42,980 nt of DNA, taken from the NCBI GenBank assembly GCA_051453625.1, contig JBOZIK010000001.1:261573483-261616462 (forward strand). Reading direction: 5' to 3'. This document shows positions 30,003-42,980 of this stretch, piece by piece. Source of the stretch: Welwitschia mirabilis. Its lineage: Eukaryota; Gnetophyta; Gnetopsida; Welwitschiales. Made by a program: the position numbers and the translations under genes. The notes under the pieces are model-generated. The model had not been told where the DNA came from. It did not search any database and saw only the letters and a list, made by a program, of their open reading frames with translations. The number at the start of each line of letters is the position of its first letter. Position 1 is the stretch's first letter.

Positions 30003-33000
30003 TTGTTGATCACTGCCTAAAAGGTTATTATTGTGATTACAAGAATTTAAAAAATAAGACTACCTAAAATGTTGATTGATTTAGAATAATCATCAAACAA
30101 AGATTTATTATGTAAGATTATGATCTTTTTTTTTTTGCTATATGATAGTGTTGGAGGTCATTAATTTAATATTTCTATTCAATTCTAAGTAATCCTTTGT
30201 ATCCTTCTATATTGTATAAAATCTCTTCTCATAAATTTCATATTACCAATATTGTACTTCATGCTAGTTTGAGTATCTATGATATAGTGGATAATAGCCC
30301 AAAATGATCTTTTTAGAGGTAATGAACATCCTCCTTCATACTTAATTTTAATGAAAACCACATATATTAGGTAGTAAGATTCTTTAATGTAAATTACTAA
30401 ATGTTGTATGATTCCTACGGATCTTTTAATGGTTGTATCAACTAACTATGACAAATTTACATTTGTTTTACCCTAGTTTATAATCCAAAATTTTTACATA
30501 TGTGAAGTTCATAACATTTACAATAGCTTAAACATAAATCAAAACCTTTTTAATTTTCTTGTTTTCTTATAACACAACACTTATGGTTGTAGCCCTAGGA
30601 TCTTAAAACTTTGGACATTTTAACATAGCAAAGTTGGAGAGAGATTATGCCATGAAACCTTAGCTAGGTATGATTCATATTTGTTTTTTTTTCATTAAAT
30701 CTTTCCACACCTTAGCATACTCGGGGTCTTATCGCAAGATATTTTAAAATTATAATTCTATAATCATATAGTGCATTATGATCTTAAAATATTCATCATA
30801 GACTAAATTATATTTCAATCTTTTAAACTATGGAGTTTCTTGTTTCTTAACATGTTCCACTTGATTTATATTTATGTTTAATTTCTCATTAGAATTTAAA
30901 GGAAATTTTAGATTTATAAGGATTTTAATCTCATCTTTTTCTCTTTTTTGCTCTTTATTTTCTAGTTTTAAGATTTTTTCATTTGGAGTAGTTTAATCGC
31001 ACTTCTAGTAACTAGATTCTAATACTTTTTTACCTTACTTATATTAGGGATGATTTAGGTAGTAAGAGTTCCTTAGTGTCTTTGGTTTCCTAAGATGATT
31101 TTTCATAATAACCCTATGATATTTTAAGATTCTTAATTTAAATTTCAATATATTTTCTTGATCTCTTGCATTTTCTTAAGTTCTTTAATTGAATCACAAA
31201 GTAAATCACATTAGTTTCTTTAAAAGTTAGAAGAAGATGGTTGAAAATTTTTATTTTTAAATATATTTTAAAAAGAGGTTTTAAAAGTAGGTGATAGTCC
31301 ATTATTTCATTTTTTGAACTGTTGGACCTTTGCTTAAAATCACGTACTTCTTTAAAATCCATTTCTTTAGAAATGGATAATACTAAACATTCTTTCATTG
31401 TATGAGAATCAACTTCACAAATTTCACAAAGGGAATAAGAAGATGAGGTTTTTCTATTTTATCAACTTGGCATCTCTTATAACTCTATTGTACTTATCTA
31501 AAGTGGTATTTAAATTTCTAATGAGGTTAAAGTGGCTAATTGCTTATCATGTTGGATTTTTTAAGATCCTTCATCATTTGACCTATTGATTTTTTTTTTT
31601 CCTAGGTGTTGGTTTTGGCAAGGTTTGACTAATTTTTACTAACCCTTATAAATAATTTCATGTATCCAATAAAATCATATAGAGAATATTATCTTTATGA
31701 TTGAAGCTTATACTTTGTTTCATTTGAATATTAATTCCATCATAAAAATGTTTCATTTGAAGGAAGTCATATTTGATAATATTACCTCCATGATCAAGGA
31801 TTCATTTGAATCATAGAATTACATGAAGATAATATAGGAAAAGTTTCATAAGTTATTCAATAATCTTCATGCAATTAATGGGAAATGTTTGTAACCTCTC
31901 TTCTTCTTTAGTGATAATTGTTTCACTCATAAAGTGTTTGATGGGGGAATTTTGAACTTCTTTTCAAGTTTTTAGGATTTAATAGGAAATGGTTTTCAAT
32001 CAATGTTTAGATTTTCCTCCTAAGATAAAAGAATTTATTACCCTATAAGTTATATTACTAATATTTATATTTCTATTTCCTAAGATAGAGACAAGTTGTT
32101 CAATTTTAGTTATGTGTTGAAAATCAGTCTAACTATGATATCTTAAAAATATCAAATATGTATTGATATTTTTCAATTTTAGATTTTCCTCCTAATTATA
32201 GTTTTTAAGAGATTTGGAGGTAATATTAGAACTTAAAACCATGTTTGAATAAGAGCTATTGGAAGGGATGTTTCATAGAGGATTAAGATGAGAAGTAGAT
32301 GTGTAAGGAACACATGGAAAAGTAATTTGATAATTATCATAAATAAAAGTATAAAGATCATCTTTCTCTACTTTTGAATTAAATTTATCTTTAGTTCTTA
32401 AATGAAAATCAACCAAACATTCTTGCATATTTTCTTTACAAAAACACTTTTCTTTATAGTTCTTTATCATCACCCTACATATTATAAAAAAATGTTAAAA
32501 AAACTATTTAAATCTAGGTGGAAACACTCTTATAGATTATACAAAGTTTAAGAATTAGATTATACAAAGTTTAAGAATTAGATTATACCAACAATGAATG
32601 TGGCACTTACTCAGATCGTACTAAGTGCAAAGTATAGGCTAAGTTTGTTGTAATAGTTATAATCCCCAATTTTACACAAAATTTAAACTAATGATAAATA
32701 TCAAATAGAAATTGAAATGAAATAAAAAAGACACAACATTACATAAGTAAATAACCTTGAAACTAGGTTATGAGCTTGTTAATGAGAACCAACCTTCTAA
32801 TCTTGAATGGTTTGTTTACAATAATGCTAAAATGTTTATCTTTTATATATGCATAAATTAAAAATATATTTACTTATCAATTAAACCTATAATCTTAGCA
32901 CATAATACATGCTAATTTAGGATGCAATCCAAATGTAATAAGATGGTAATGTAAATGAAGGAATATTTAAAGATTAATTCATTTTAGAAAAAAGGCACAT

Positions 33001-33649
33001 AACTATTTTTGGTACTTTCGATAACTTCAAAATAAAATGAATGAAAATGATAATATGATATGAATAGAATGTAATGGAAATGAACATGCAATATCCTAAA
33101 TGCACTCAATTAATTTATTTACTAACTTACTATCACCAAAGTTAGTTCTTATACTCTATATTTAAACTAAACTCAATATAAAATAGTATCAAATTAACAT
33201 TAACATAAAATATAAGAAAAATAGATATAGAATATGAAAAAAAGTGCAATTGATTTTTATTACCAATTGTGCTTTAAATGCATTCACTTACAAATAGTAG
33301 TTAACATGATCAAACACTACAAAAAACTTCCAAAATTAGATGAGACCCTTGCCTAAAATGTTCTAATTTCACATGCTAATATGATTTAAAGAACATGAAT
33401 AAATAGGATACTTAAGGAGATATTTATAGGTTTGGATTGACAATTATAATTACTAAACAATTGTAACCAAAAAAGGGTAGTTATAATATAAATTTAATAA
33501 TAATTGAATGACTATTCATTAATTGTAGACCCTTATCCACTTAGGTTTTATCTAGCTGAGATAGAGGGATGAGGTATCTAATTGTACATGCCTAATGGTT
33601 AACTAACTCCCTTTCATTTTAGCCTCTTCCAATTATATCCTACCTTTGT
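30003..33649 (-). mobile_element. Probable decayed upstream (protease/gag/leader) part of the Athila-like element
   Basis: By position this is upstream of RT on the minus strand, where protease and gag should lie. Minus-strand frames of 86 codons (31138-31398) and 66 codons (32273-32473) are charged and gag-like in composition, but I recognise no zinc knuckle or protease motif. No LTR or tRNA-Asp-type primer site was found. The assignment is by position only. Confidence 0.3.
32535..32589. repeat. 23-bp tandem duplication
   Basis: GATTATACAAAGTTTAAGAA starts at 32535 and 32558, and a third partial copy starts at 32581. Period is 23 bp and the two full units are identical. A recent slippage event. 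Confidence 0.9.
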
Positions 33650-33769
33650 NNNNNNNNNNNNNNNNNNNNNNNNNNNNNNNNNNNNNNNNNNNNNNNNNNN
33701 NNNNNNNNNNNNNNNNNNNNNNNNNNNNNNNNNNNNNNNNNNNNNNNNNNNNNNNNNNNNNNNNNNNNN
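33650..33769. other. Assembly gap (120 N)
   Basis: Run of N. No duplicated flank noticed here. Confidence 1.
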
Positions 33770-34109
33770 AAATGATTATGTTAACTTTAGTAATTAACAT
33801 ATAAATATTTTCTTAAGATCTTATCATGCTATCCAATCTTTTTATTATCTCATTAATTATCTATCAAAGATCTACTTATGGGATCATGATGGACCATTCT
33901 TAGAAAAACTTCTATAAAGGATTAGAAATGCTAGAAAATTATGTCCTTTTATTATCCACAATAGTGAATTAGCATTTTTTATTATTTCATTTAAAACCTA
34001 GAAAATGAGCCTGAAACATAATCTAAAAACGATGTTAAATACAACCAATTTGTCCTTGCAATAGTAGTATTTAATTTATATCATGCCAAATAAATTATCT
34101 AAAATATAG

Positions 34110-34245
34110 TTGTAATTTCAATTATCTTAATTTATTCTATTACTAATAAAAGTGTTTCTTTAATTTTTAATTTCTATGTAATGTTTTTTCCTTTGTATTT
34201 TTGTTAAGAATTTTCTATGCTCCATTTTACTTTTCAATAAACTCC
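34110..34245 (+). mobile_element. LTR-end-like block related to 23386-23501
   Basis: TTGTAATTTCAATTATCTTA and the following AATAAAAGTG, TTTAATTTCTATG order matches 23390-23450. The end ATAAACTCCCAAAA resembles AACTAAACTCCTAACA. If real, it could be the other LTR of an element of about 10.8 kb or an unrelated solo fragment. No primer site follows. Confidence 0.35.
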
Positions 34246-35637
34246 CAAAACTTTAGAGGTGGATAATTACTTTATCTATGTTTTATTTTTATTAACTTTT
34301 CTAGCTTAGTTTTCTCCTTTTTTTTTTCCTATTTTAGTGAAGCAAACAAGTGAAAATCAAGGTTTAGGTTTGAAGAATTCCACCACTTGGTGTAATAAGG
34401 AAAAGAAACATGCTTGTACTTCCTCTTATGATAAAATGAAACATGATTCCCTCCTACCTTTTAGCATCAAATTTAAACTAAATAGGTATGACTTTTTTAC
34501 TTTTAATAAAAAAATTTCTACTAGTTTATTTTTCCTTTAATTATGTATTTAGTTAATAACACTATGAAGTTTTTCATAGGGTCTAAATATCAATCTTTAA
34601 CACATTTCAGATGAGCTAAAGATCACACCCTTATGAATCTCAAACAAGAATAACTTGAAGTAAATATGAAAAAAGGCACTTGATGTAAGTGATTCATTTG
34701 CTTCTATTTCATTAATGCCCCATTTTGGAGAGAAACTTTATAGTTTACTTTCTAGGCTTAAGTGAAAATTTGTTAGTGGCGTTAATGACTTATCAAATTA
34801 GGGAAAGTTATCCTACTCTACTCTATACTTCTTGACTCTAGAGGTAGGTATTGTTAATAGTTCTTTGTAATCCTCTAAGTGTGTACATTATCTGCACTAA
34901 TAGTATAATGCATTATGAATGACTTTAATGCATTACCAATTAATATCATACACAAATAATACATGGCATATCCATAAAATTCGTCCTTATTAACTGAGTG
35001 ACATGTACTTTATCGTTACTCCAAGGTGCTTAAATTACATCATGATTTTTAGTTATTTATTTTACGAAGTTTACATATCATTTTCCTTCTCAAAAGAGTG
35101 GATACATAGATTCAAGATTTACACTATCTTATTGATTTCATGAAGTCCTACTTTATCATCGATCCACATGGGATTAAGTAAGAGAATATGAAAACTAACA
35201 TCATCCACATGCTACAAGTAAATAATTTCATGGTTTTTTTACTCATTAGTATTAAAAAATCTTATTTTTTCTTTCTCAAATAAGGTAAATAAATGTATAT
35301 GAAAGAGAATAAGGTATAGTTTGATTCTTGTTATCTAATAATCTTATAGGAGCATAATGTAAAATTAGCACCATGATTAATCAAGAGTGAGCATATGATA
35401 CAAATATATGCCAATTGTATGGTCATCACCATTGATTAAGTATCTGTCATCTATCATAAGGAATAATTGTTTAGGAATTATGTTCTTAAAACACTTGTAA
35501 CTCTTAATACGCTTTACATAAAGTTTCATAAAAAATCATATGTGATATCTAATTTTAAGATTGTGGTTTCTTTGTCATTTTGGATACAATAGTCATGTTA
35601 TTTCTAACTATGCCTCTAATTCAAATCTCAAAGATGA
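34246..35637. other. AT-rich stretch without recognisable gene
   Basis: A 67-codon plus-strand frame at 34337-34540 starts after a T-rich run and TTTTAG and is rich in Lys, Ser and Asn. No domain is recognised and I do not call it a gene. Confidence 0.4.
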
Positions 35638-35930
35638 CATCTTAAAATCATAGATAATTAATTATATTATTTAAGAATTAATTACACTAGCATTTAACTA
35701 TTGAGTATCTCTTCCCTAAAAAACATGGATGACTTTCACCTTGTTTTTCTTCTTGGTTTAGTTTTGTGCTTATGGTTTGATTTGGTGGCATCTCAATATC
35801 ATAGATAATTGGTTAGATTCTTTGAGGATTATTAGTAGTAGCCTTTAATTATTAAGGATCTCTTCACTAAAACTAATTAATGACTTTTTTCTTGGTTTTG
35901 TATGCTTATGGTTTGGTTTGGTGGTGGTGA
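35638..35930 (+). repeat. Two-unit direct repeat of about 140-150 bp
   Basis: 35638-35790 and 35791-35930 share, in order, ATCATAGATAATT, ATTAAGGATCTCTTC-like sequence, TTTTTCTTGGTTT and GCTTATGGTTTG.TTTGGTGG. By eye about 75-80% identical with small indels. Abutting units point to an old tandem duplication. Confidence 0.75.
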
Positions 35931-38900
35931 AGTCCTTATTAACTTCCTTTATTTTTTCTATTTGTTTATGTAACTATTACTTTCTTATATGGATTAGGAC
36001 TTAATTTCTTTCTTAATAAAACTTAACTTATTTGTTTAAAATTTTAGTGAATTCTAACTACTTCATAGTGGCTTGGATATCATTTGTAGTTTACCTATAA
36101 TTACTTTTAAAAGAATAATATAATATATGGGCTAGTCTACATTATATTAAATCATTTCAATTATCATCATTCATAATTTAGATAGAATAATAACATCTTT
36201 ATTAATTCTAGTAGTGTTTATACATTCACTTAGTAAGGATTTGGATATAGAATTACTAATCAAAGGTAAAGACACAAATTACCATCTTAGATACTCTTCT
36301 AAAACCCTTGGGTATTAACTAAGATTATCATAGATTACATTTGCCTAGTCTATTCATCCTCACATAACATCTTATAATGGATTAAGTAACATTTACAAAG
36401 GGACATAGATTTACATTGGTAGCAACTTAAGTTAACCACCCTTTATCACACACTTAAGAAATATACAATAAATGAATATTAATTTCATATTTTACATGAC
36501 ATAACTATTCATTAACTACTTCCATTTTCATGGAATTTGGAACATCGCACTAACTAATATTCATAGAAAAAATATATTTTTTTCAAATAAAGAATGCATC
36601 ATACATATTAGAATTATAGCTCTTTTACATAAACTAAAAGTTGCATTAGTACTAAAATAGTTTTTACTACTATTTTTGTAATAGTGTTTATCATATGAAT
36701 TGTGTTGTGAAATTGATTATTCAACTTAAAGCAAATCCTCTTTAGGAGTCATATGCTAAGTGGCTTCCATGTATAATTTCTAGTAGTCTATAACATTTAC
36801 AATCATGTATATTTAATGATACATTTGATCCTATTTCTTACAAATATTAGAAAATTCCTAATGATAAATCTACAAGATCTTGTAAAAATCTCATATAACA
36901 GCATTATGAAGGATGTGAATTTTTAGTCATTGTAAATAGTATAAGTAAATTCCTATTTCACATACTTTACTTGATATACTTGATTCTTCTGTTTTGTTTG
37001 ATCACATTGAGTTTTTCACTTGAAAGTAGTAATACCCTTCATACCACATTATTTAAACTTTTTACTTTGTCCCCTTATTTTACTTCATGGCTTATTCACT
37101 TATACTTATCTCTATTCTAAATAGAATTTCTATCATCTTATTCTTTGTGGTCTGTTTACTCCTGTTTTCCACTACCAGTATAATGTGTTTCATCTGTAAG
37201 GTACTAGATTCAATATCACTCTATGCATAGACATCATACTACTTATCAAGATCAATTAGATGGTAACACAACTTTCTAAATTCCACTATCTTTAATTTTC
37301 TACCTACCTATGATATTGTCATGACTAAATGTAATCATGCACTACTTAATCACTATTGATGAGGAATTACCAAGGAATAAAGCTTGTCGTCTATAATAAT
37401 ATTCAGTAGTTTTATATTCATAGTTATTTACATTCAAAAATAAGAGATACGAAATGTTGAAAAATATACCTTTGTAGCATAAGATAATGTAAAATTAGAA
37501 ATACCTTATATATTACTAATGAACTGGATCCTTATGGCATGTTCATAGAATTTGTTTTTCATGTGGTTCTATGTGGGCTTAACATGGTTTTCTTTAAGAT
37601 AGGATTATGTTGCTTCAAAATAACTTATAAAAGAAATAAAGTTGAACATTTTTGAAGCATAAGATAAAATCATAATGTAAATAATAATAAATAATAATAT
37701 CATGATAATAAAATAAACATAATTAAAGGATTAAAATATGTAAGACTTATGTCTCAATAATAATCATCAAAATAGATAATAAAACAATTTGATTAAGGAA
37801 GTTATTTCAATAATCATTCTTTCAAAAATCAAACAAAAAAGTTTATCTATAAATAATTAATTAATAATTCATATGATAAATAATTTATATTCTATTGCCT
37901 TATTTTTCAATAAATCTATAGCAAATTGAAAAACTTATTCAAGATGGTACAATTATGTTTAAACAATATCCAATAGTAAAAAAGGTAATAGGCATCTTAA
38001 GTCACTCAACAGAGTTAGGCATGAGTGCTTTAAATAGTATGTTAATATCTTGTCATATAGTTATCCTTAAATATGGATATCAATAATTAATGAAATTATA
38101 ATTATCACTCATAAAGTCCCTTGTGGTATGATAATTATTATTAAGGCTCTACTCCTCCTTACTTATGAAAAATATTTTATGGATTTGAGGAGAGATAGAA
38201 ATATATGCATTTGTAGGATAAAAAATTATAGAAAGCTCTTTGTAACATTAGGGATGATGAAATGATATATGAAGATTTAGGATAAGTAAAGTTATATTTA
38301 TTTTAAAAGATCGAGCATTTATTTCAACAAATTACTTAGCCATTTTAGTCTAGAATTAAGCTTTTCCTATGTTCTTTAGTTTCTCAAATCTCTTTAAGTA
38401 TTGGTTATATATCATATGAATCTAACCACATTACCCTTGTATCATTATGGGGGAAAATAGAGATCATTGAAATATAGTTTGATGTTAAAGGGTTTAAAAT
38501 TATAATATAATGTTTACTTCATGAAATTACATAAAGAATTATTTGATTACTAAAGTTAATATTCTTAAGTTATTATTTGACATATCCTAAGGAGTAAATC
38601 AAAAGTTTGGATATATCAGTCCTAAAATCCTAATAGAAAATATCATTAACTATTATTTTCTAATTTGTAATAATAGTAACTTGGACTATTTTCTCTTTTT
38701 TACATTTTATTATTGTCCTTGTAATTTTGAAGTAGATCCATTAATTTCCTCCATTATGTATGCATAAAAATAATGTTATAATAAGAATAACATTATTCTA
38801 GATTATAATTTTATTTTATTACATTTAAAGTTAGTAACTTACTCCTAATTATTGTCTTAACTTCTAAAATTTCATATGTAATGTGTTTTTAATAAAATAT

Positions 38901-40613
38901 GATTAATTATTAATACACAAGAAGTTAACAAAACCTACCTAAGATTTCAAACTAGTTTTTTTCTAAAAAAAAATAAAAATAAAAAAATAAAATTTTATAA
39001 CATTAATTGCAACATGGTTTCAAGTCTTAAAACAAATAAAATTATCAACTTCAAGCACTTATTTTAGTGATAAAAACACATATTAGTTCTTCATATTGTA
39101 TTGAATTTAATAATTGTTATTTTCATTATCCAAGAATAATATTTCATTTTGATAGTTTTACTTTTAACTTTATTTGGTTTTTAATAATATTTATAAAACA
39201 CTTTAGATTTTATTAGTCTAACATATTAATCTATCTTCCATTGTGTTTTGATATCATTAGCCTAATAGTAGATTTGATTTGAATTAAACTTCTATGAAGA
39301 ACATTACACTAAGACATTTATTCTCTTTAATATTAATAAATTTACATTCAAATTGTTATCCTAACTTTAATAGCTAGAGTGTAATTCCCATTTTTTAACA
39401 TACATTTATTATTTATGTTAGAAGCACTAATCTTCTTTATTTTCTCATAACACTAAATCTTTTTTTTTCTTTGTAGTTTTATTTTGTTTTTTTATTTTTC
39501 AAATTGGAATTCCTCATATTTTTCCCATAATATTTTAAAACCTACTAACATAATTTTGTTTGTTAATAATTTCTCATTTTTTATATTTTTGATTCATTTA
39601 CCAAATTTTATTACAAAACTCCACTAATCCTACATTATTCCTTCTTGCTTTATTTTTTGTTTTTATTTTTTATTTCTTTCTTTTATTGTGTCTAAATATA
39701 TTTATTTTTTCTCTTTTATTTCATATTAAAAAAGAATAGTTTTTTCTATACATTTATATCATTTCTTATGAGATAAATATTGTGGTTATAAGAAATATGA
39801 GAAACAAATCCTTATGATTATACACATGTACCTAGTGGTTGATATAGACTTAATCTTTTATATGTTTGTAATTCCTATAATTATCTAAAAATAGAAAGTT
39901 TTCACTCAAGTGTTATAGCTTTTATAGAAATAAAATTATATTATATAACTAACTATTGATATAATTAATGCCTGATGTAACTTTCATTTTAAGAAACTCT
40001 TCATTGTAACCTTAGACATAAGCTTGATATTCAATTCATAGGTTTTCTTAGATCCTAGTTATGGATGCATACATTTTATTCCCCTTCCTATATTAGACAT
40101 TTAATTCCCAAAAGCCCTTACTAGTATCCAATCATAAGATAGGAGAACATAGAATTATGGGTTCAACTCCAATTTCTATTGCTTCCAATGTAGTGCTCAA
40201 ACAAGGATGTAATAAGTCATATATGATAAACACAACTCTTCCTAAAATGATTCCACCAACATTTAAGGATTTTGTTGTGTGCTACTTTTACTATAGAAGG
40301 CATGTCATGATTAAACATGATAAATACATTGAATGCCTATAGTCTACTAAAATAGAGTCAAGGATTTAATTTAATGTTTGGCCTTCACCAACTAATTTTT
40401 TAGCATGATTGAGAAATTGCAGAACAAGTTCTTGTTAACTGATAATGATTCATAATGCATATGGCCTCATCACATGAAAGTATTTTTGAAAGAAAAGGAT
40501 AGCATGATTTGAATCCAAGAAAAATGAGATTAATATTATTACTAAAGATGTTCATGCTAGAAATCATCATAGGTAGGGAAATATATCTAGTGAACACACA
40601 TTACCTTAGTAAC
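35931..40613. other. Very AT-rich stretch without recognisable gene
   Basis: About 4.7 kb with dense stops in all frames and no LTR, pol or gag motif that I could support. Short A- and T-runs occur near 38966-38990 and 39460-39700. It may be very old transposon sequence. The part nearest the copia LTR (40140-40610) is slightly less AT-rich but equally unassigned. Confidence 0.5.
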
Positions 40614-40883
40614 TGTAGAAAACCAGAATATCATGACATCAGAAGAACTAGAATTAGTTCCTAGAGTGATGGTAACTGAGAGTTGACAAAGAGATGGAGA
40701 AATAATTTTCTCTATTATGATACAAAAAAATGTATAAGATACATGTCATTTTTATACATGTCTATAAGAGTATAACTCCCAAAAAACTAACCATCTCAAC
40801 TTCCTCTAGCCCTTATCACTAACCATAACTACATTAAACTATTTATTTTTGACCATTATCTACTTTTTGTATTTTAATACACA
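40614..40883 (-). mobile_element. 3' LTR of a minus-strand copia element (about 270 bp)
   Basis: On the minus strand it starts TGTATTAAAATACA just after the pol end and a purine-rich GAGGATG, and ends GGTTTTCTACA at 40614. TG...CA ends and a size of 270 bp fit a small copia LTR. The start falls at 40881 or 40883. The 5' LTR is outside the window, so ends cannot be verified by pairing. Confidence 0.6.
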
Positions 40884-42980
40884 TCCTCAAGTAGGCACGT
40901 GAAGATCGTGAATTCCCATCTTACTAAGTAGATACTGGAATTGTTGACATTTCAAAGCCTTCGTGAAATATTAACTAGTTACTCCTTCAAGCTCATGTGA
41001 GTTATGACAATGTTGCCTACTCATAAGTGATCTCAAATAAAATGAAAATCTATTTTGAGGTTCTTGGTTCTCTCATGGAATACCAGGTTAGCTATAATGT
41101 ACGATATGGCTTGGTTATCACAAAAAAGCAACATCAAATCCAAATGTTCAACTCTTAAATCTCTCAAAAATGCCTTTAACCACATAAGCTCATTGGTGGT
41201 TGCCATCATGGCCCTATATTCGACTTCAGTTAAGGAATGAAATATAATGCCTTGTTTCTTTATTTTCCATGAAATACCCAAAGAACAAGTAAAATATAAT
41301 ATCTGAAAAGAGATATTTTGGTTATGGTGCAACGTTTCCAATTAGAATCACAATAAGCCCTTAATTGAAGATTGCTATCCGCCTTCAATAAAAGGCCTTA
41401 ACTGGGATTTTTCTTCAAATATTATAGCACATGATACACTTCCTCAAGATGTTCTTACTTAGAATTCTACACAAATTGGAAAAGAATATGTACCAAGTAA
41501 CATAATTCTGATCATGTAATAGTGAGATAAATGAGTTATCCCACTGGCCTTCAGTACATTCCTAGATCAACCACATCTTCACTTACTGTCAATGCTAGTT
41601 TATGATTTTTTTCCATAGGAAATTCCATCAGTTTAGCTTCAAGCATATCACTCTCTTCAAGGATTTCTAGGACATACTTTCATTGACAAAGAAACAAGCC
41701 TTGGCTTCCACGTGCCACTTTGATACCCAAGAAATATTTCAATGGGTCTAGATCTTTGATAAGAAAACACTAGTTTATGTATGTCTTAAACCTCTTACAT
41801 GTATTTGTATTATTTCCTGCCAACATAAGATCATCAACGTAAACCAATAGACTCATGAAGACATTGTTATACCGATATGTTAACAAGGAATAATCAGCAT
41901 GTGACTGAACAAAATCAAAATTGACAAGTGCCAAGGAGAGCTTCTCAAACTAATTTCTCCATGCCTACCAAAGGCCATATAGTGACTTACGAAGCCTACA
42001 AACTCTTTTTTTTAATTTTATAGCATATCCTAGAGGTAGTTTCATGAAGACTTCCTCCTTCAAATCTCCATGCAAAAAGGCGTTGTTGATGTCCATAGTG
42101 AGAAAGCATCTAACACTAACTGACTTTGCAACTAAAGCGAAGGTTTCATGGACATCCAACCCCTCCACCTGGGTAAATTCTTTTTTCACGAACCAACCTT
42201 TTTAATGCTTAATTAATTCATCTACATTATATTTAACCTTATAAACCCATTTTCAATTGATAGGTTTCTTTAATCTTAGAATCTCCTCTATCGTCCAAAT
42301 GTTGTTAGATTTTAGGGAGTCAATCTCTTTTAGCATGGCATCTCACCATCTCTGATCCTTCACTTCTTTAGAAAGTGTCTAGGTTCTACATGTGAATTTA
42401 TAGTGGACAACAATGTGTTATGTCAATTAGAGAATTTATCATATAACACATAATCTATAATGTGATAAAACGTACTTATAGACCTTTCATGATGTGGGGC
42501 CACAAAGATGAAATCCATACCTATGCCATGTGATCTTAATATGGTTACCCAATCAATTACAACTAATGATTCTTTCTGAGTTTGCCAATTAACACATCCA
42601 ATTTTCTGTCTGTTTAACTCTGTCCATGGTCCTTGGAAAGCCTTTTCAAGTTTATGGCTATCTCTCATAAGTTGTTGATCGGCTACGCTCTATTAGTCAT
42701 ATAAAACATCCTACCTACCATCTAAATTATTCTACTACTTAGTTGCATCCTCCAAATGCCTAGAAAACTAGGTCTTCTTCTTACTTGCACATTTCACTCG
42801 AGTCATGTATACCACGAAGTCCTCTAGGTGATCTGGTTTTTAGAACACTCTTTGTGACCTTTGAGAATGATTTTCGTCTCATATTGAATTGATGTTTCCA
42901 CTTCCTTCTTGCATAATCATCTCTACAACATTCTCAAGCCTAGGTGATGTATCGTAGTTATTACCCATACAAGTTCATGG
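40884..42980 (-). pseudogene. Ty1/copia pol relic: integrase-RT spacer, RT and RNase H, truncated by the window
   Basis: Read on the minus strand from the right edge. The spacer after integrase contains HIIDYVLYDKFSN (42423-42668 frame). RT begins with DAMLKEIDSLKSNNIWTIEE and KWVYKVKYNVDELIKH (about 42190-42350), then [19 protein letters not shown] and [20 protein letters not shown] in the 41965-42189 frame. The box VYVDDLMLAGN (near 41817-41850) is intact. LIKDLDPLKYFLGIKV follows. RNase H is the 41033-41341 frame, with SWKIKKQGIIFHSL, EVEYRAMMATTNELMWL, LFCDNQAISYI and VFHERTKNLKIDFHF. The end reads QFQYLLSKMGIHDLH-like residues just before the LTR. It has many stops plus an in-frame loss of roughly 12-15 codons between SVRCFL and MDINNAF. 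Integrase core and gag lie beyond the window. Confidence 0.93.

Noticed and set aside
34337-34540. 67-codon frame after a TTTTAG acceptor-like site
   Set aside because: No matching exon or conserved motif. It is Lys/Ser/Asn-rich, as expected from AT-rich DNA.
40400-40597. 65-codon minus-strand frame downstream of the copia LTR
   Set aside because: No recognisable residues, and length is within chance for this composition.

Overview
This window looks like repeat-dense nuclear DNA from a seed plant with a large genome. It is AT-rich (roughly 70% by eye) and interrupted by many runs of N. Almost everything recognisable is a remnant of an LTR retrotransposon. I see no intact host gene, no rRNA or tRNA gene and no CRISPR array. 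The lineages present (Ty1/copia, a Ty3/gypsy element with very long LTRs and a tRNA-Met primer site, and an Athila-like Ty3/gypsy pol) are all plant lineages. The sequence alone does not settle gymnosperm versus angiosperm.

Left third (1-14130). The window opens on the 3' end of a plus-strand copia element: a polypurine tract at 111-120 followed by an LTR at about 123-1801. That LTR carries a phased short-motif repeat. The copia LTR cuts into a gypsy-type LTR ('LTR A', about 1802-6193). LTR A is followed by a primer-binding site, a minisatellite region, a decayed gag zinc knuckle (8807-8848), a polypurine stretch, and a second copy ('LTR B', 9171-13998). LTR B is again followed by a primer-binding site and some internal sequence. 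This is an LTR-internal-LTR-internal layout with LTRs of about 4.8 kb as assembled and no pol between gag and the second LTR. Both LTR copies carry a SINE-like insertion.

Middle (14130-23500). A decayed plus-strand copia RT/RNase H fragment lies at 14715-15440. A GC-richer island of unknown nature (about 16690-18870) ends against a compact minus-strand element at 18967-20186. That element has two LTRs of exactly 196 bp, a tRNA-Met primer site and a polypurine tract. It is TRIM-like, but its interior holds a two-EF-hand, calmodulin-like gene fragment, which looks like a captured host gene. This is the most interesting item in the window. A 22-bp tandem array (20767-20965) and a broken gag-like 'plant transposon protein' ORF with 69-bp in-frame repeats (about 21380-22537) follow.

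Right half (23500-42980). An LTR end with a weak primer site lies near 23390-23513. A long minus-strand Athila-like pol relic (27120-30002) can be followed from the region before RT through RT, RNase H and integrase to the integrase C-terminus, despite many stops and frameshifts. Its RT region is interrupted by an (AC)n tract. About 10 kb of very AT-rich sequence follows with no recognisable gene. The window ends in a minus-strand copia element: 3' LTR at 40614-40883 and pol from there to the edge.

Several N-runs are flanked on both sides by near-identical copies of the same sequence. These are best read as unmerged contig ends, so parts of the window are probably artificially duplicated.
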